Source of the DNA: Chitinophaga qingshengii | Lineage (GTDB): Bacteria > Bacteroidota > Bacteroidia > Chitinophagales > Chitinophagaceae | DNA: 64,000 nt | Direction of reading: 5' to 3' | Assembly (NCBI RefSeq): GCF_014529935.1 | Contig: NZ_JACVFC010000001.1 | Span: forward strand, 1,178,001-1,242,000 | Shown: piece after piece, positions 53,909-62,342 of the stretch | Numbering within the stretch: the first letter of the stretch is position 1 | How the letters are laid out: each line of letters begins with the position of its first letter | Made by a program: the position numbers and the translations under genes | Notes under the pieces: model-generated | Database searches by the model: none | Seen by the model: only the letters and a program-made list of their open reading frames with translations | What the model was told of the DNA's origin: nothing

Positions 53909-54195
53909 TCGTTTGCCAACAAAACGTAAGCATTGTGTTACGTCAAACGCGATCGTTGCCGACAAAAAAAAGCATCGTGCTGCACCCAACGTGATCGTTT
54001 GCCAACAAAACGTAAGCATTGTGTTACGTCAAACGCGGTCGTTGCCGACAAAAAAAAGCATTGTGCAGCCCCCAACGTGATCGTTTGCCAACAAGACGAA
54101 AGCATTGTGCTACACCAAACGTGATCGCTTGCTCACAAGACGAAGGCATTGTGCTACACCAAACGTAATCGTTTGCTCACAAAGCAAAACATCAG
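53904..54195 (+). repeat. Tandem 42/44-bp repeat array after the GH31 gene
   Basis: About six and a half units lie head to tail: 53904-53947, 53948-53989, 53990-54033, 54034-54075, 54076-54119, 54120-54163, and a partial unit from 54164. Units 1 and 3 are nearly identical, as are 2 and 4, so an 86-bp A-B pair was duplicated. Each contains an ATCGTTTGCC or ATCGTTGCC start and a GCATTGTG core; in the A form ACGTAA and TTACGT flank the core as an inverted repeat. The unit is not a multiple of three and there are no unique spacers, so neither a coding repeat nor CRISPR fits. Confidence 0.85.
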
Positions 54196-54254
54196 GACAC
54201 ACAAAGTATCGTCGTTTTCCAGATCGAAAACAGGATGATACACGTTTTACAACA

Positions 54255-54304
54255 GGCCGGTCATGTGAACCTCAGCAGGTTTCCATGGCCGGTCTTGCTT
54301 TTTT
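54255..54304 (+). terminator. Probable terminator after the repeat array
   Basis: GGC..CATG..AACCT (54256-54273) pairs with AGGTT..CATGGCC (54277-54290) as a mismatched stem, followed by a run of six T at 54299-54304. It probably ends the alpha-glucosidase transcript. Confidence 0.55.
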
Positions 54305-54329
54305 CGGGAGATAATTAATACCTGCCTGC

Positions 54330-55028
54330 ATGAATATTGCCATTATTGGAGATTACGATCCGCACTCAGCCACCCATCCCGCTACCGGTGATGCGCTACA
54401 ACACGCCGCCGGGGCGTTAGGTATAACCGTTTCCTTTGATTGGATACCTACCGAAAACATCATTCCGCAGTTTGAGATTATCCGGGATCATTATGATGCC
54501 TATTGGATTGCGCCCGGAAGTCCCTACCGGGATTTCGCCGGTGTCTTGCACATCATCCGCTATGCCAGGGAAAACCGTATTCCTACAATCGGCACCTGTG
54601 GCGGATTTCAGCATATGGCGATCGAGTTTGCCCGTCATGTACTGCAACTGCAGGATGCCGAACATGCAGAATATGATCCGTATGCATCCCGGCTGGTAGT
54701 CACGCCACTTAGTTGTTCTCTCGTCGGACAAACGCTCACCATCCACATCACCGACCCACACTCCAAAACAGCAAAGGCGCTGCCATCCGACCAGTTAACC
54801 GCCCGGTACTATTGCAATTTCGGACTAAACCCGGATTACCAGGCGATGCTGCACCAGCATGGTTTTCATATTGTAGGTACCGACGATCAGGCAGAAGCCA
54901 GGATATTGGAACTCGCAGATCATCCGTTTTTTGTGGCAACACTTTTTGTACCGCAAACCAGTTCTACCGCAGCGTATCCACACCCGCTGATTACAGGCTT
55001 TTTAAAGAGTATCACCACCAGAACATAG
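54330..55028 (+). CDS. CTP-synthase C-terminal-like (class I amidotransferase fold) protein
   Basis: A 232-residue glutamine-amidotransferase-fold protein like the CTP-synthase C-terminal-region-related group. The nucleophile elbow is GTCGGFQHM, with an intact cysteine, and PGSPYRDFAGV resembles the oxyanion strand. The usual C-terminal FHPE is FVPQ in HPFFVATLFVPQ, so the catalytic histidine and glutamate are absent. It may therefore not hydrolyse glutamine, and may instead be a different Cys-dependent enzyme. There is no synthase domain. No neighbour suggests a pathway, and the start is a clear ATG. Confidence 0.75.
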   Translation: MNIAIIGDYDPHSATHPATGDALQHAAGALGITVSFDWIPTENIIPQFEIIRDHYDAYWIAPGSPYRDFAGVLHIIRYARENRIPTIGTCGGFQHMAIEFARHVLQLQDAEHAEYDPYASRLVVTPLSCSLVGQTLTIHITDPHSKTAKALPSDQLTARYYCNFGLNPDYQAMLHQHGFHIVGTDDQAEARILELADHPFFVATLFVPQTSSTAAYPHPLITGFLKSITTRT

Positions 55029-55130
55029 ATAGCATCCGTTGTAGCGTGTTGTCAGGCTTTATCGCGCATCATTTTATGGAAAAATGATCAACCTCTCTCC
55101 GCCACGCGGCGTGGAAGGGGACGCATCCCT

Positions 55131-55390
55131 AAACCCAGGGCTTACAGCGCCGGGCTAAGATCTTATTCAATTTCTTTTAGTGGAAGAACCTAGTCGTATC
55201 GGTTGATCTACATCTCCTACCGTAGATATTCCTGATCGAGGCGCTATGCAATTCATGCCAATAGCCAGCAGCCATTTACGCATCATAAACACCTTAGCCC
55301 AAGCCCATAAATCACTCAACCCACCCTACTTACGAACTATTCGTTTACATATCATAAACTTCTTAGCCCAGCGCTGTAAGCCACGGGTTT
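55131..55390. repeat. Inverted pair of 29-bp repeats (REP/RAYT-like)
   Basis: Bases 55131-55159 and 55362-55390 are inverted copies that differ at three positions. Both contain the GGCTTACAGCGC core, and the pair is about 200 bp apart. A third, shorter copy (TTAGCCCA with flanking ATAAAC) is at about 55280-55300. This looks like the REP/REPIN sequences mobilised by Y1 RAYT transposases, though none is encoded here. A GC-rich hairpin (CCACGCGGCGTGG) lies at 55102-55114. The stretch has no credible gene. Confidence 0.65.
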
Positions 55391-55410
55391 CGGGGTTTTC
55401 TACATCTTCT

Positions 55411-55510
55411 TCATCCCTCAACATTCTTCAACATCTCCCAACATCCCTCAACATCCCTCAACATCCTTCAACATCCTTCAACATCCCCCAACATCTCCCG
55501 ACATCCCTCA
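55411..55510. repeat. 10-bp tandem repeat (ACATCCYTCA)
   Basis: Ten near-identical 10-bp units, consensus ACATCCCTCA, run without interruption. The strand contains almost no G, and the 10-bp period matches the helical repeat. The period is not a multiple of three, and no gene overlaps it credibly. Confidence 0.8.
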
Positions 55511-55929
55511 CCCCTCCCCATATCACACCCAACATCACCCTCACACAAGCCTCCGCCCCGCGCTTCCATCATCATTGAAACGCAGCAGTTCGTCAGCAGC
55601 AAAAGCTTGTCACAGCTCTTACAGTCAATCATGGAACAACTAAAAAGAATGGGTAAAATCAATACTGGCGAAGAAAGAAAAAAAGGCTCTCAGATAGAGA
55701 TCTGCCGCCGGGTTCCTAACCTATGCCAACTTTAGAGACTGTAAAATTAATGGCTTAAATGCGATGCACAAAATCCCGGCAGGCTTAAAAAGCACAATGA
55801 ACAAAATGAACAAATTCATTAACATTGAATTAAGAAAATAGTTTTTCCATAGCAATCACACTCCCAGCAAACGCAGGTCTACAAAGCATTTCAGCAACAA
55901 AATCAATTTAGCAACACGAACAAAAAAAA
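55511..55929. other. Gene-free stretch right of the 10-bp repeats
   Basis: I see no convincing gene, promoter or RNA structure. Small frames exist, such as a 34-codon ORF near 55631, but none has supporting signals. Confidence 0.4.
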
Positions 55930-55979
55930 CCGGATATTCTATTACACTTGTGATCACCACAAGTGTGTAAAATATCCGG
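55930..55979 (-). terminator. Terminator of the 51-residue membrane peptide gene
   Basis: CCGGATATT (55930-55938) pairs with AATATCCGG (55971-55979), and CACTTGTG with CACAAGTG inside. On the minus strand it is followed by TTTTTTTTG. Confidence 0.82.
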
Positions 55980-55993
55980 CTTATATATCCGAC

Positions 55994-56149
55994 TCAATAA
56001 AAAATCGACAAAAAGAAAATGGAGATCAATGCACAAAATACCAGCAACACAAAAATCGCACGAAACAAAATCTCAGTCCTATCCGGAGTAGTCTCGAGGC
56101 CATTCAATTCATGAGGTCCATCTCCGTGGTTGATTATCAGGTTTTTCAT
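55994..56149 (-). CDS. 51-residue single-pass membrane protein
   Basis: The frame opens MKNLIINHGDGPHELNGLET and ends with one long hydrophobic helix, AIFVLLVFCALISIFFLSIF. An intrinsic terminator lies 14 bp downstream on the same strand, which supports a real gene. No family is recognised; tail-anchored small proteins of this shape are common in Bacteroidota. Confidence 0.6.
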   Translation of the reverse strand: MKNLIINHGDGPHELNGLETTPDRTEILFRAIFVLLVFCALISIFFLSIFY

Positions 56150-56307
56150 ACAAACAAATTAAAGGATTTACAATAAAACAGTTCAACTCATTGTCACCAG
56201 CGCTTATTACCTCATCTACTCCTTATGAAAGTACAAAATAAAAAGCTAAAATGGACAACTTTATCCTTCCTTTTGGTACAAAAACCTGTTCATTTTGTTC
56301 AACCCTT

Positions 56308-56940
56308 TTAATTCCGCTTCTTCCGCTTACCAGCATCCTCATGGGGCAAGTGCGCAGGAGCGGGTGCCGTAGGGGGCGTTGCGACAGTGGTACTGTCTTC
56401 TCCCATATCCTCCGGGGTGACCAGCTCCCCTCTTTTGTAATACGACTTCACCATTTTACCGGTATCTTCATCATATAATTTCCACACACCGTTACGCACA
56501 GAATTACCCTGCCGCACAATCTCCACCGGCGTCTCTTTCTGGGTAACAGGGTCTACTGCCATCACCGTATCCCGTTGCCCCTCTATTTCTGTTGCCAGAT
56601 AAGCACCTTCCTCACTCCGCTTGCCATTCGGATAAAAATACTTGCAATACCCATCCAGCACATTGTTCTTATAGGTTTCCTCGGCCATCACATTGCCACC
56701 CAGGGAAGTCTTCTTCCAAATCCCTTCCTTACGGCCGTTTTTATAAACTCCCTCCCAGATATAACCCGGTTCTCCCCTCAATTCATCTACCTGCTCTATC
56801 CAATACCCCTGCTTCCTTTGCTGGGCATCCTTCTGATTCCTGGGCTGCTTCGCCTGCACTACCTGTCCTGGCTGCCCTTGTCCGTAACTGGTGGTAGCCA
56901 GCATCAACCCTATGATGGTTCCTGCAATAATGATTCGCAT
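56308..56940 (-). CDS. Secreted MORN/YwqK-type repeat protein
   Basis: A 210-residue secreted protein (signal peptide IIIAGTIIGLMLATTSYG). MORN-like repeats include WEGVYKNGRKEGIWKK, EETYKNNVLDGYCKYFYPNG and NGVWKLYDEDTGK. The tail is rich in Thr/Pro/Ala and ends with KRKKRN. YwqK-type MORN proteins are sometimes annotated as toxin antidotes, but no toxin gene lies next to it. AGGAG lies 4 nt before the ATG, an unusually good Shine-Dalgarno for this genome. Confidence 0.72.
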   Translation of the reverse strand: MRIIIAGTIIGLMLATTSYGQGQPGQVVQAKQPRNQKDAQQRKQGYWIEQVDELRGEPGYIWEGVYKNGRKEGIWKKTSLGGNVMAEETYKNNVLDGYCKYFYPNGKRSEEGAYLATEIEGQRDTVMAVDPVTQKETPVEIVRQGNSVRNGVWKLYDEDTGKMVKSYYKRGELVTPEDMGEDSTTVATPPTAPAPAHLPHEDAGKRKKRN

Positions 56941-56993
56941 AAGCTCCTATTTTATCACAAGTTAAAAAATTCCCACATGTATTTGAACAGGTA

Positions 56994-57030
56994 ATAAAAA
57001 AGCCGGCGTTCCCTGCAGGAAACACCGGCT
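56994..57030 (-). terminator. Terminator of the DUF4382 lipoprotein gene
   Basis: AGCCGG (57001-57006) and CCGGCT (57025-57030) with inner GTT/AAC form a stem with a single mismatch. On the minus strand it is followed by TTTTTTATT. Confidence 0.8.
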
Positions 57031-57052
57031 GTACTGTTTTTTAGTTGCGTTA

Positions 57053-57958
57053 CTATTTATGCAATTTAATATCTCCCAGCTTGGTATCCTTACCCCGCTC
57101 AATGGTTACATTCGTAATGGTGGTGTCTTTGTACCCGTTGGATGTATTCACAAATACATTCCAGGTACCTGTTTTCAAACCACGCACTTTAAACTGACCG
57201 CTTCTCCACGGCAAGGCATAGAGTGTGTCTTTGTTGCTGTTGTAAACGGAGACAACAGGGTAGGCATCCCAGGGCGTAACGCTGCCGGAAAGGCTGCCCA
57301 TTTTCAGGATAGTGAATACGTTAATGTATGGTGTCAGGATAAACTTACCATTCCAGGTACGGATAATGGAACGCTGTACGTCGAAATCCAGCCACAGCTG
57401 CAGGTTGTCGGTAGATACTTCATCCCATTCGTTATGCCTGATCCTTACAATAATTTTTGACTGTCCAGACACGGAAGCAACCGGATAAGTCACCCCGCTT
57501 TTCACCAGGGAATTATTGCTGCCAATGGTGATCCGGATCTGTTTCATGATACCTTTTTTCACCAGGCCACCAGCCAACAGCGTATCTGCCCCATTGCGCA
57601 ATGTCAGCAGGTCATACACGCCCGGATGAATGCTAAGCGAATCCCACACCTGGCAGGAATCTCGGCCCTGACGGTCATGATCATGATCTTCATCCCACCA
57701 GCAACGGTCACGGTCATTCCAGCTGTCATTATCCGCCTTACCGCAGGTGTCTACCAACACCTCTACCTTACGGATGTCCAGCAATACCTTGTCAAACAAC
57801 CCGGGGTCATCAGAAAGAAATAAACTCACCTTTTGCTGATTGGGGGGAATCGGCTCATTAGAGGATGACTGATCTTTTTTACAGGAGTACAACATAACGG
57901 CGGCCAGCAACGGAATCGACACTGCCAGCAGGCCTCGCTTAAGGAGAGCACTTTTCAT
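57053..57958 (-). CDS. DUF4382 lipoprotein
   Basis: A 301-residue lipoprotein with a lipobox at VMLYSC (Cys about 26). The DUF4382 domain begins KVSLFLSDDPGLFDKVLLDIRKVEVL, and LLTLRNGADTLLAGG follows. An Asp/Trp-rich segment (WNDRDRCWWDEDHDHDRQGR) is striking and may bind metal. The C-terminal part resembles a carboxypeptidase-like beta fold (GSLSGSVTPWDAYPVVSV). It is exposed at the membrane and its function is unknown. It has its own terminator. Confidence 0.8.
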   Translation of the reverse strand: MKSALLKRGLLAVSIPLLAAVMLYSCKKDQSSSNEPIPPNQQKVSLFLSDDPGLFDKVLLDIRKVEVLVDTCGKADNDSWNDRDRCWWDEDHDHDRQGRDSCQVWDSLSIHPGVYDLLTLRNGADTLLAGGLVKKGIMKQIRITIGSNNSLVKSGVTYPVASVSGQSKIIVRIRHNEWDEVSTDNLQLWLDFDVQRSIIRTWNGKFILTPYINVFTILKMGSLSGSVTPWDAYPVVSVYNSNKDTLYALPWRSGQFKVRGLKTGTWNVFVNTSNGYKDTTITNVTIERGKDTKLGDIKLHK

Positions 57959-57987
57959 ACTTAGATGGTTTTATACAATAAAAAATT

Positions 57988-58158
57988 ATGGCTGATGGCA
58001 TCATAGCACTTAGCAGAAAAACCGACTGTTACTTATGGCTGATCATTGGTTTTATATCTGTCTTCTTCTGTTTCGTCATCCAGGCGATGACTAATTACTA
58101 TGTGCTACAAAAAAACGTCTGTATCTCTCCTCTTATTGCAGTCTCTCAAACGTTCTGA
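57988..58158 (+). CDS. Possible 56-residue membrane peptide
   Basis: A 56-codon frame, MADGIIALSRKTDCY followed by the hydrophobic WLIIGFISVFFCFVIQ, lies in the spacer between the DUF4382 gene and glgB. It has no visible promoter or terminator of its own and overlaps the upstream region of the DUF4382 gene, so it may be chance. The rest of the 57959-58260 spacer holds only the glgB terminator. Confidence 0.25.
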   Translation: MADGIIALSRKTDCYLWLIIGFISVFFCFVIQAMTNYYVLQKNVCISPLIAVSQTF

Positions 58159-58203
58159 TAATAGATGGGACAAAATGGAAAAGGTTTAATACAAGAAAAG
58201 AAA

Positions 58204-58236
58204 AATCCGATACCCCGCCGTAACCGGGTATCGGAT
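58204..58236 (-). terminator. Terminator of glgB
   Basis: ATCCGATACCC (58205-58215) pairs perfectly with GGGTATCGGAT (58226-58236). The minus strand continues TTTTTCTTTTC. Confidence 0.85.
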
Positions 58237-58260
58237 TCAAATAAAATGTATGTCAAATAA

Positions 58261-60228
58261 TTACGCAGTAACAGGTTTCAATATAGTTATGCCCAGTGGC
58301 GGAAGACGCAGTGACAGGGTGAATTCGCGGCCATTATAAAATTGTTTGACGGCCTTCAGCTGCCCCGTGTTTACCACCCCGCTTCCATAATAAGCAGGAT
58401 CATCACTGTTTAATATCTCTTCCCATAAACCTCCCAGGGGAAGACCTACCGGGTATTGCTCCCGTGGCACGGGTGTCATATTCAGTACCACCAGCATAAC
58501 ATCACCGGCTGTTTTGCCTTTTCGTAAATAAGCCAGCACACAATTGTCATAGTCGTTGACGATCATCCATTCAAAACCGCTCTCTTCAAACTGTAATTCG
58601 TACAAGGCGGTAGACTCCCGGTACAACCGGTTCACATCTTTTACAAAGTCCTGTATCCCTTTGTGGGTAGGATATTTCAACAGTTGCCAGTCCAGCTCCC
58701 GTTTGTAATTCCATTCCGATGTCTGCCCAAACTCGTCACCCATAAACAATAACTTGGTACCGGGATGCGTATACATATAACCATACAACAACCGCAGGTT
58801 GGCACATTTCTGCCAGTCATCGCCGGGCATTTTATACAACAACGGCGACTTCCCATGCACTACTTCATCATGGCTCAGCGGCAGCATATAATTCTCCCCG
58901 AAAGCATATACCAAACTAAATGTCAGATCATTCTGGTACCATTTGCGGTGAACGGGATCTTTTTTGAAATAGTCCAGCGTATCATTCATCCAACCCATCA
59001 TCCACTTCATACCAAAACCCAAACCACCTACAAAAGTTGGCCGGGATACCCCATAATGATTGGTGGAATCTTCGGCGATGGTTTGTACATCGGGGAACAG
59101 GGCATAAACAGTTTCATTCAGTTTTTTGAGAAAACTGATGGCTTCCAGGTTTTCGTTACCGCCCAGTTCATTGGGCTCCCAGGCTCCCCGTTCCCGGGAA
59201 TAATCCAGGTGTATCATCGAAGCTACAGCATCTACCCGCAGCCCGTCAATGTGAAATTTGTCCAGCCAGTAAATAGCGTTGCTCAGCAAAAACGACCGTA
59301 CTTCGTTGCGGCCATAATTGAAGATATAGCTGTTCCAGTCAGGATGATATCCTTTGCGCATGTCAGCATATTCATACACATGGGAACCATCGAACCGGTA
59401 CAGACCATGGGCATCATGCGGAAAATGCGACGGTACCCAATCCAGGATCACCCCGATACCCGCCTGATGAAAGGCTTCTACCATCAGCATAAAATCCTGC
59501 GGTGTGCCGTAGCGGGATGTAGCGGCGTAATAACCGGTCAACTGGTAACCCCAGGAGCCGTCGAACGGATGTTCCATCACCGGCATCAGCTCTACATGCG
59601 TAAAGCCCATTTCTTTCACATAAGGCACCAGCATCGCTGCTATTTCACCATAGGTATACACACTTTCTTCGTTGTTGGGGTCTGGCCGGCGCCAGGAACC
59701 GAGGTGTACTTCATACACGGAGAAAGGGCTGTTCAGACTGTTTTGTTTTTTTCTGCCCTGCATCCATTTTTTATCGTGCCAGGTATGATCCAGCGGATGC
59801 ACCTGGGAAGCGGTTTTAGGCCGCACTTCCCAGCGGGTGGCAAAAGGATCGCCTCTGAAAAGTTCTTCGCCGCTGTTGGAGCGGATAAAATACTTGTACA
59901 GGCAACCGGCTTCTACCCCGGGAATAAAGCCTTCCCAGATACCGGAGCTGTCCCAGCGGGGTAAAAGGGTGTGACTGTAATGGTCCCATTGATTAAAATC
60001 GCCCATAACGGCTACAAAGGCTGCGTCAGGAGCCCATACGGCAAAATAGGTACCCGGTACGCCTTCATACTCCAGCGTATGTGCACCGAATTTTTCGTAT
60101 AGCCGGTAGTGTGAGCCTGCCTGAAACAGGGCAATATCTCCGGATGAAAAAAGGGAAAATGGCTCTACTGACTGCAAAGGGCGATTGATAACTCCGGTCA
60201 TAGTAACGTGTGAATTGGGTGTCTGCAT
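58261..60228 (-). CDS. glgB: 1,4-alpha-glucan branching enzyme
   Basis: A 655-residue GH13 enzyme that makes alpha-1,6 branches in glycogen. The N-terminal CBM48 has YFAVWAPDAAFVAVMGDFN. The barrel motifs are complete: VILDWVPSHF, GLRVDAVASMI (nucleophile Asp), QTIAEDSTN (acid/base Glu) and LPLSHDEVVHGK. The C-terminal all-beta domain ends PPLGITILKPV. ATG 60226-60228 (MQTPNSH) is used, since the longer start is a TTG two codons earlier. No other glycogen gene lies next to it. Confidence 0.92.
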   Translation of the reverse strand: MQTPNSHVTMTGVINRPLQSVEPFSLFSSGDIALFQAGSHYRLYEKFGAHTLEYEGVPGTYFAVWAPDAAFVAVMGDFNQWDHYSHTLLPRWDSSGIWEGFIPGVEAGCLYKYFIRSNSGEELFRGDPFATRWEVRPKTASQVHPLDHTWHDKKWMQGRKKQNSLNSPFSVYEVHLGSWRRPDPNNEESVYTYGEIAAMLVPYVKEMGFTHVELMPVMEHPFDGSWGYQLTGYYAATSRYGTPQDFMLMVEAFHQAGIGVILDWVPSHFPHDAHGLYRFDGSHVYEYADMRKGYHPDWNSYIFNYGRNEVRSFLLSNAIYWLDKFHIDGLRVDAVASMIHLDYSRERGAWEPNELGGNENLEAISFLKKLNETVYALFPDVQTIAEDSTNHYGVSRPTFVGGLGFGMKWMMGWMNDTLDYFKKDPVHRKWYQNDLTFSLVYAFGENYMLPLSHDEVVHGKSPLLYKMPGDDWQKCANLRLLYGYMYTHPGTKLLFMGDEFGQTSEWNYKRELDWQLLKYPTHKGIQDFVKDVNRLYRESTALYELQFEESGFEWMIVNDYDNCVLAYLRKGKTAGDVMLVVLNMTPVPREQYPVGLPLGGLWEEILNSDDPAYYGSGVVNTGQLKAVKQFYNGREFTLSLRLPPLGITILKPVTA

Positions 60229-60417
60229 AAACAAGATAGTCTAAATTTGGCTATTTTGACATTTAGTCGTTGGGTTATTTGGTTATTTGGTTATTTGAGA
60301 TGTTGGAATTTAGGGATTTTTTTGAAGAGAAGAATCATCAGGGGCAAAATGGACTTTCCGGCAGCGGCAGCAATAACAAAATATAAAAATAAAAAAATAA
60401 AAAAATCCCAAAATGAA

Positions 60418-60475
60418 ATTTGGGTATCTCAATATCCGGGTGCTCTCCGCAACCAGGATATCAAAATACCCAAAT
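60418..60475. repeat. Imperfect hairpin between the helicase and glgB genes
   Basis: ATTTGGGTAT (60418-60427) pairs exactly with ATACCCAAAT (60466-60475), with inner AATATCC and GGATAT arms. It probably ends the helicase transcript. The neighbouring 60240-60400 stretch is AT-rich low-complexity DNA with GGTTATTT and AAAATAAA runs. Confidence 0.6.
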
Positions 60476-60493
60476 ATTAAATATCAAAACGAA

Positions 60494-62263
60494 TTAGTAC
60501 TTACGTTTGAACGGAGGTTTGCCACCACCGGAGAACTCACGTTTCTCACCGCTACGGGGACCGCCGGGAGACCAGGTTCTTTTACGCGGGCCACCTTCGC
60601 CGCCACGGTTGCCGTTGAAACGACCACCGCCGCCACCGCCGCGTTTGTCGCCGTCCTGAGACATTTCGATCCGCACGCTGCGACCGTTGTATTCCACTTT
60701 TTTGAAGCTCTGTGTCACTTTCTCTAATTCATCATTTTCCACTTCAAAGAAAGAGTATACGCCTTTCAGGTCGATACGGCCGATTTTATTGCCACGAACA
60801 CCGGTGTTATCACACAGGTAACGGAGCATATCGCCACGGTTGAAATCGTCCACAGAACCCAGGTTGATGAACAGGCGGGTGTACTTGCCACTACCACGGC
60901 GGTCACGTCCTTCATCGCCACCAAAACGTTTTTCGTCTTTTACGTTCAGGTCCGGAGCGTCCTGGTAGTATTCGAGGAACTGGTTGAATTCCAGGGAGGC
61001 AAAGCGTTTGATCAGCTCTTCCTTGCTCATGGCAGAGAATTCTTCGTATATACGTTCCAGGTATGGATCGATCTGTTCTTCGTTCACTGTTACGTTATGT
61101 ACTTTATGAACGAGGCCAAACAGTTGTTTTTCGCAAACAGCGAAACCATCCGGTACTTCAGCTTTCACGAATTTTTTGCCGATCACTCTTTCGATCTGGC
61201 GGATTTTTCCGGTATCACGGCCGCTGATAATAGCGATAGATACACCGGATTTACCGGCACGGCCGGTACGGCCGCTGCGGTGGGTGTAGTTTTCCACGTC
61301 ATCCGGCAGGTCGTAGTTGATAACGTGTGTTACGTTATCTACGTCGATACCACGGGCGGCCACATCGGTAGCTACCAGTACCTGGAGGGCTTTTTCACGG
61401 AAACGTTTCATCACCTTATCACGCTGTTGCTGGGTAAGGTCGCCGTGCAGGGCGTCTGCATTGTAACCATCCTTGATCAGGGATTCAGCGATCTCCTGAG
61501 ATTCAATTTTGGTACGGGTGAAAATGATACCGAAGATATCGGGGTTATAGTCCACGATACGTTTCAGGGCAGCATATTTATCGCGTGGGCGAACCACATA
61601 GTATTCGTGCTCGATGTTGGCGTTACCGCTGTTTTTGGTACCAACGGTCAGCTCAAACGGATCTTCCATGTATTTTTTCGCGATACGGCGCACTTCCTGT
61701 GGCATCGTAGCGGAAAACAGCCAGGTAGTTTTAGATTCCGGGGTATTGGACAGGATGCTGTTGATGTCTTCCTGGAATCCCATGTTCAGCATTTCATCGG
61801 CTTCGTCCAGTACGGCATAACGTACATTGTCGAAGTTAACCGCGCCACGGTCGATGATGTCGAGCAAACGGCCCGGAGTGGCTACCACAATGTGTACGCC
61901 TCTTTTCAGTTCGCGCAGCTGTTGCACGATGCTGGAACCGCCATATACCGCAACAATACTTACCTCGCCGAGGTATTTGCTGAAGTTTTTGAGGTCATTG
62001 GTGATCTGCAGACACAGTTCACGGGTAGGGCACAGGATCAGTCCTTGTGGTTTGTTGATTTTCAGGTCCAGTTGCTGCAGCAATGGTAAGCCAAAAGCAG
62101 CGGTTTTACCGGTGCCCGTCTGGGCCAGTCCCACAAAATCGCGGTCTCCGCTTAACAGAACGGGAATAGCCTGTTCCTGGATCGGTGTTGGGGAAACGAA
62201 ACCCAGGTCCGTAATTCCCTTCAAAATAGGCTCTTGTAAGCCCAGTGATTCAAATGTTGTCAT
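60494..62263 (-). CDS. DEAD-box RNA helicase (DeaD/CsdA-like)
   Basis: A 589-residue ATP-dependent RNA helicase. The Q motif FVSPTPIQEQAIP, motif I AQTGTGKTAAF, PTRELCLQ, DEAD (VLDEADEML), SAT, VATDVAARGIDV and HRSGRTGRAG are all present. A DbpA-type RNA-binding domain lies near 470-545 (KYTRLFINLGSVDDFNRGDM). The C-terminal tail is RGG-rich (GGGGGGRFNGNRGGEGGPRK), as in cold-shock helicases. It should remodel ribosomal or mRNA structure. It lies 79 bp downstream of rimO on the same strand. Confidence 0.92.
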   Translation of the reverse strand: MTTFESLGLQEPILKGITDLGFVSPTPIQEQAIPVLLSGDRDFVGLAQTGTGKTAAFGLPLLQQLDLKINKPQGLILCPTRELCLQITNDLKNFSKYLGEVSIVAVYGGSSIVQQLRELKRGVHIVVATPGRLLDIIDRGAVNFDNVRYAVLDEADEMLNMGFQEDINSILSNTPESKTTWLFSATMPQEVRRIAKKYMEDPFELTVGTKNSGNANIEHEYYVVRPRDKYAALKRIVDYNPDIFGIIFTRTKIESQEIAESLIKDGYNADALHGDLTQQQRDKVMKRFREKALQVLVATDVAARGIDVDNVTHVINYDLPDDVENYTHRSGRTGRAGKSGVSIAIISGRDTGKIRQIERVIGKKFVKAEVPDGFAVCEKQLFGLVHKVHNVTVNEEQIDPYLERIYEEFSAMSKEELIKRFASLEFNQFLEYYQDAPDLNVKDEKRFGGDEGRDRRGSGKYTRLFINLGSVDDFNRGDMLRYLCDNTGVRGNKIGRIDLKGVYSFFEVENDELEKVTQSFKKVEYNGRSVRIEMSQDGDKRGGGGGGRFNGNRGGEGGPRKRTWSPGGPRSGEKREFSGGGKPPFKRKY

Positions 62264-62342
62264 TGATTTGCATTAATCGGGCTCCGTCGGGAGCCATGTA
62301 AGGCCCTACGCCTGCGGGCGGCGGGCTGTTTGAAATATTTTC

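Noticed and set aside
53880..54124. Overlapping 60-66 codon ORFs in the tandem array
   Set aside because: They arise from the repeat being open in several frames; the unit is not a multiple of three and no start signals are present.
53904..54195. CRISPR array
   Set aside because: The whole 42/44-bp unit repeats without unique spacers, the unit length alternates, and no cas gene is present.
55468..55662. 64-codon ORF on the minus strand over the 10-bp repeats
   Set aside because: Its content is repeat-derived (Gly/Glu-rich), with no ribosome-binding site, promoter or known fold.
56308..56940. Antitoxin of a toxin-antitoxin pair
   Set aside because: YwqK-type naming suggests it, but no toxin gene is adjacent and the protein has a signal peptide.
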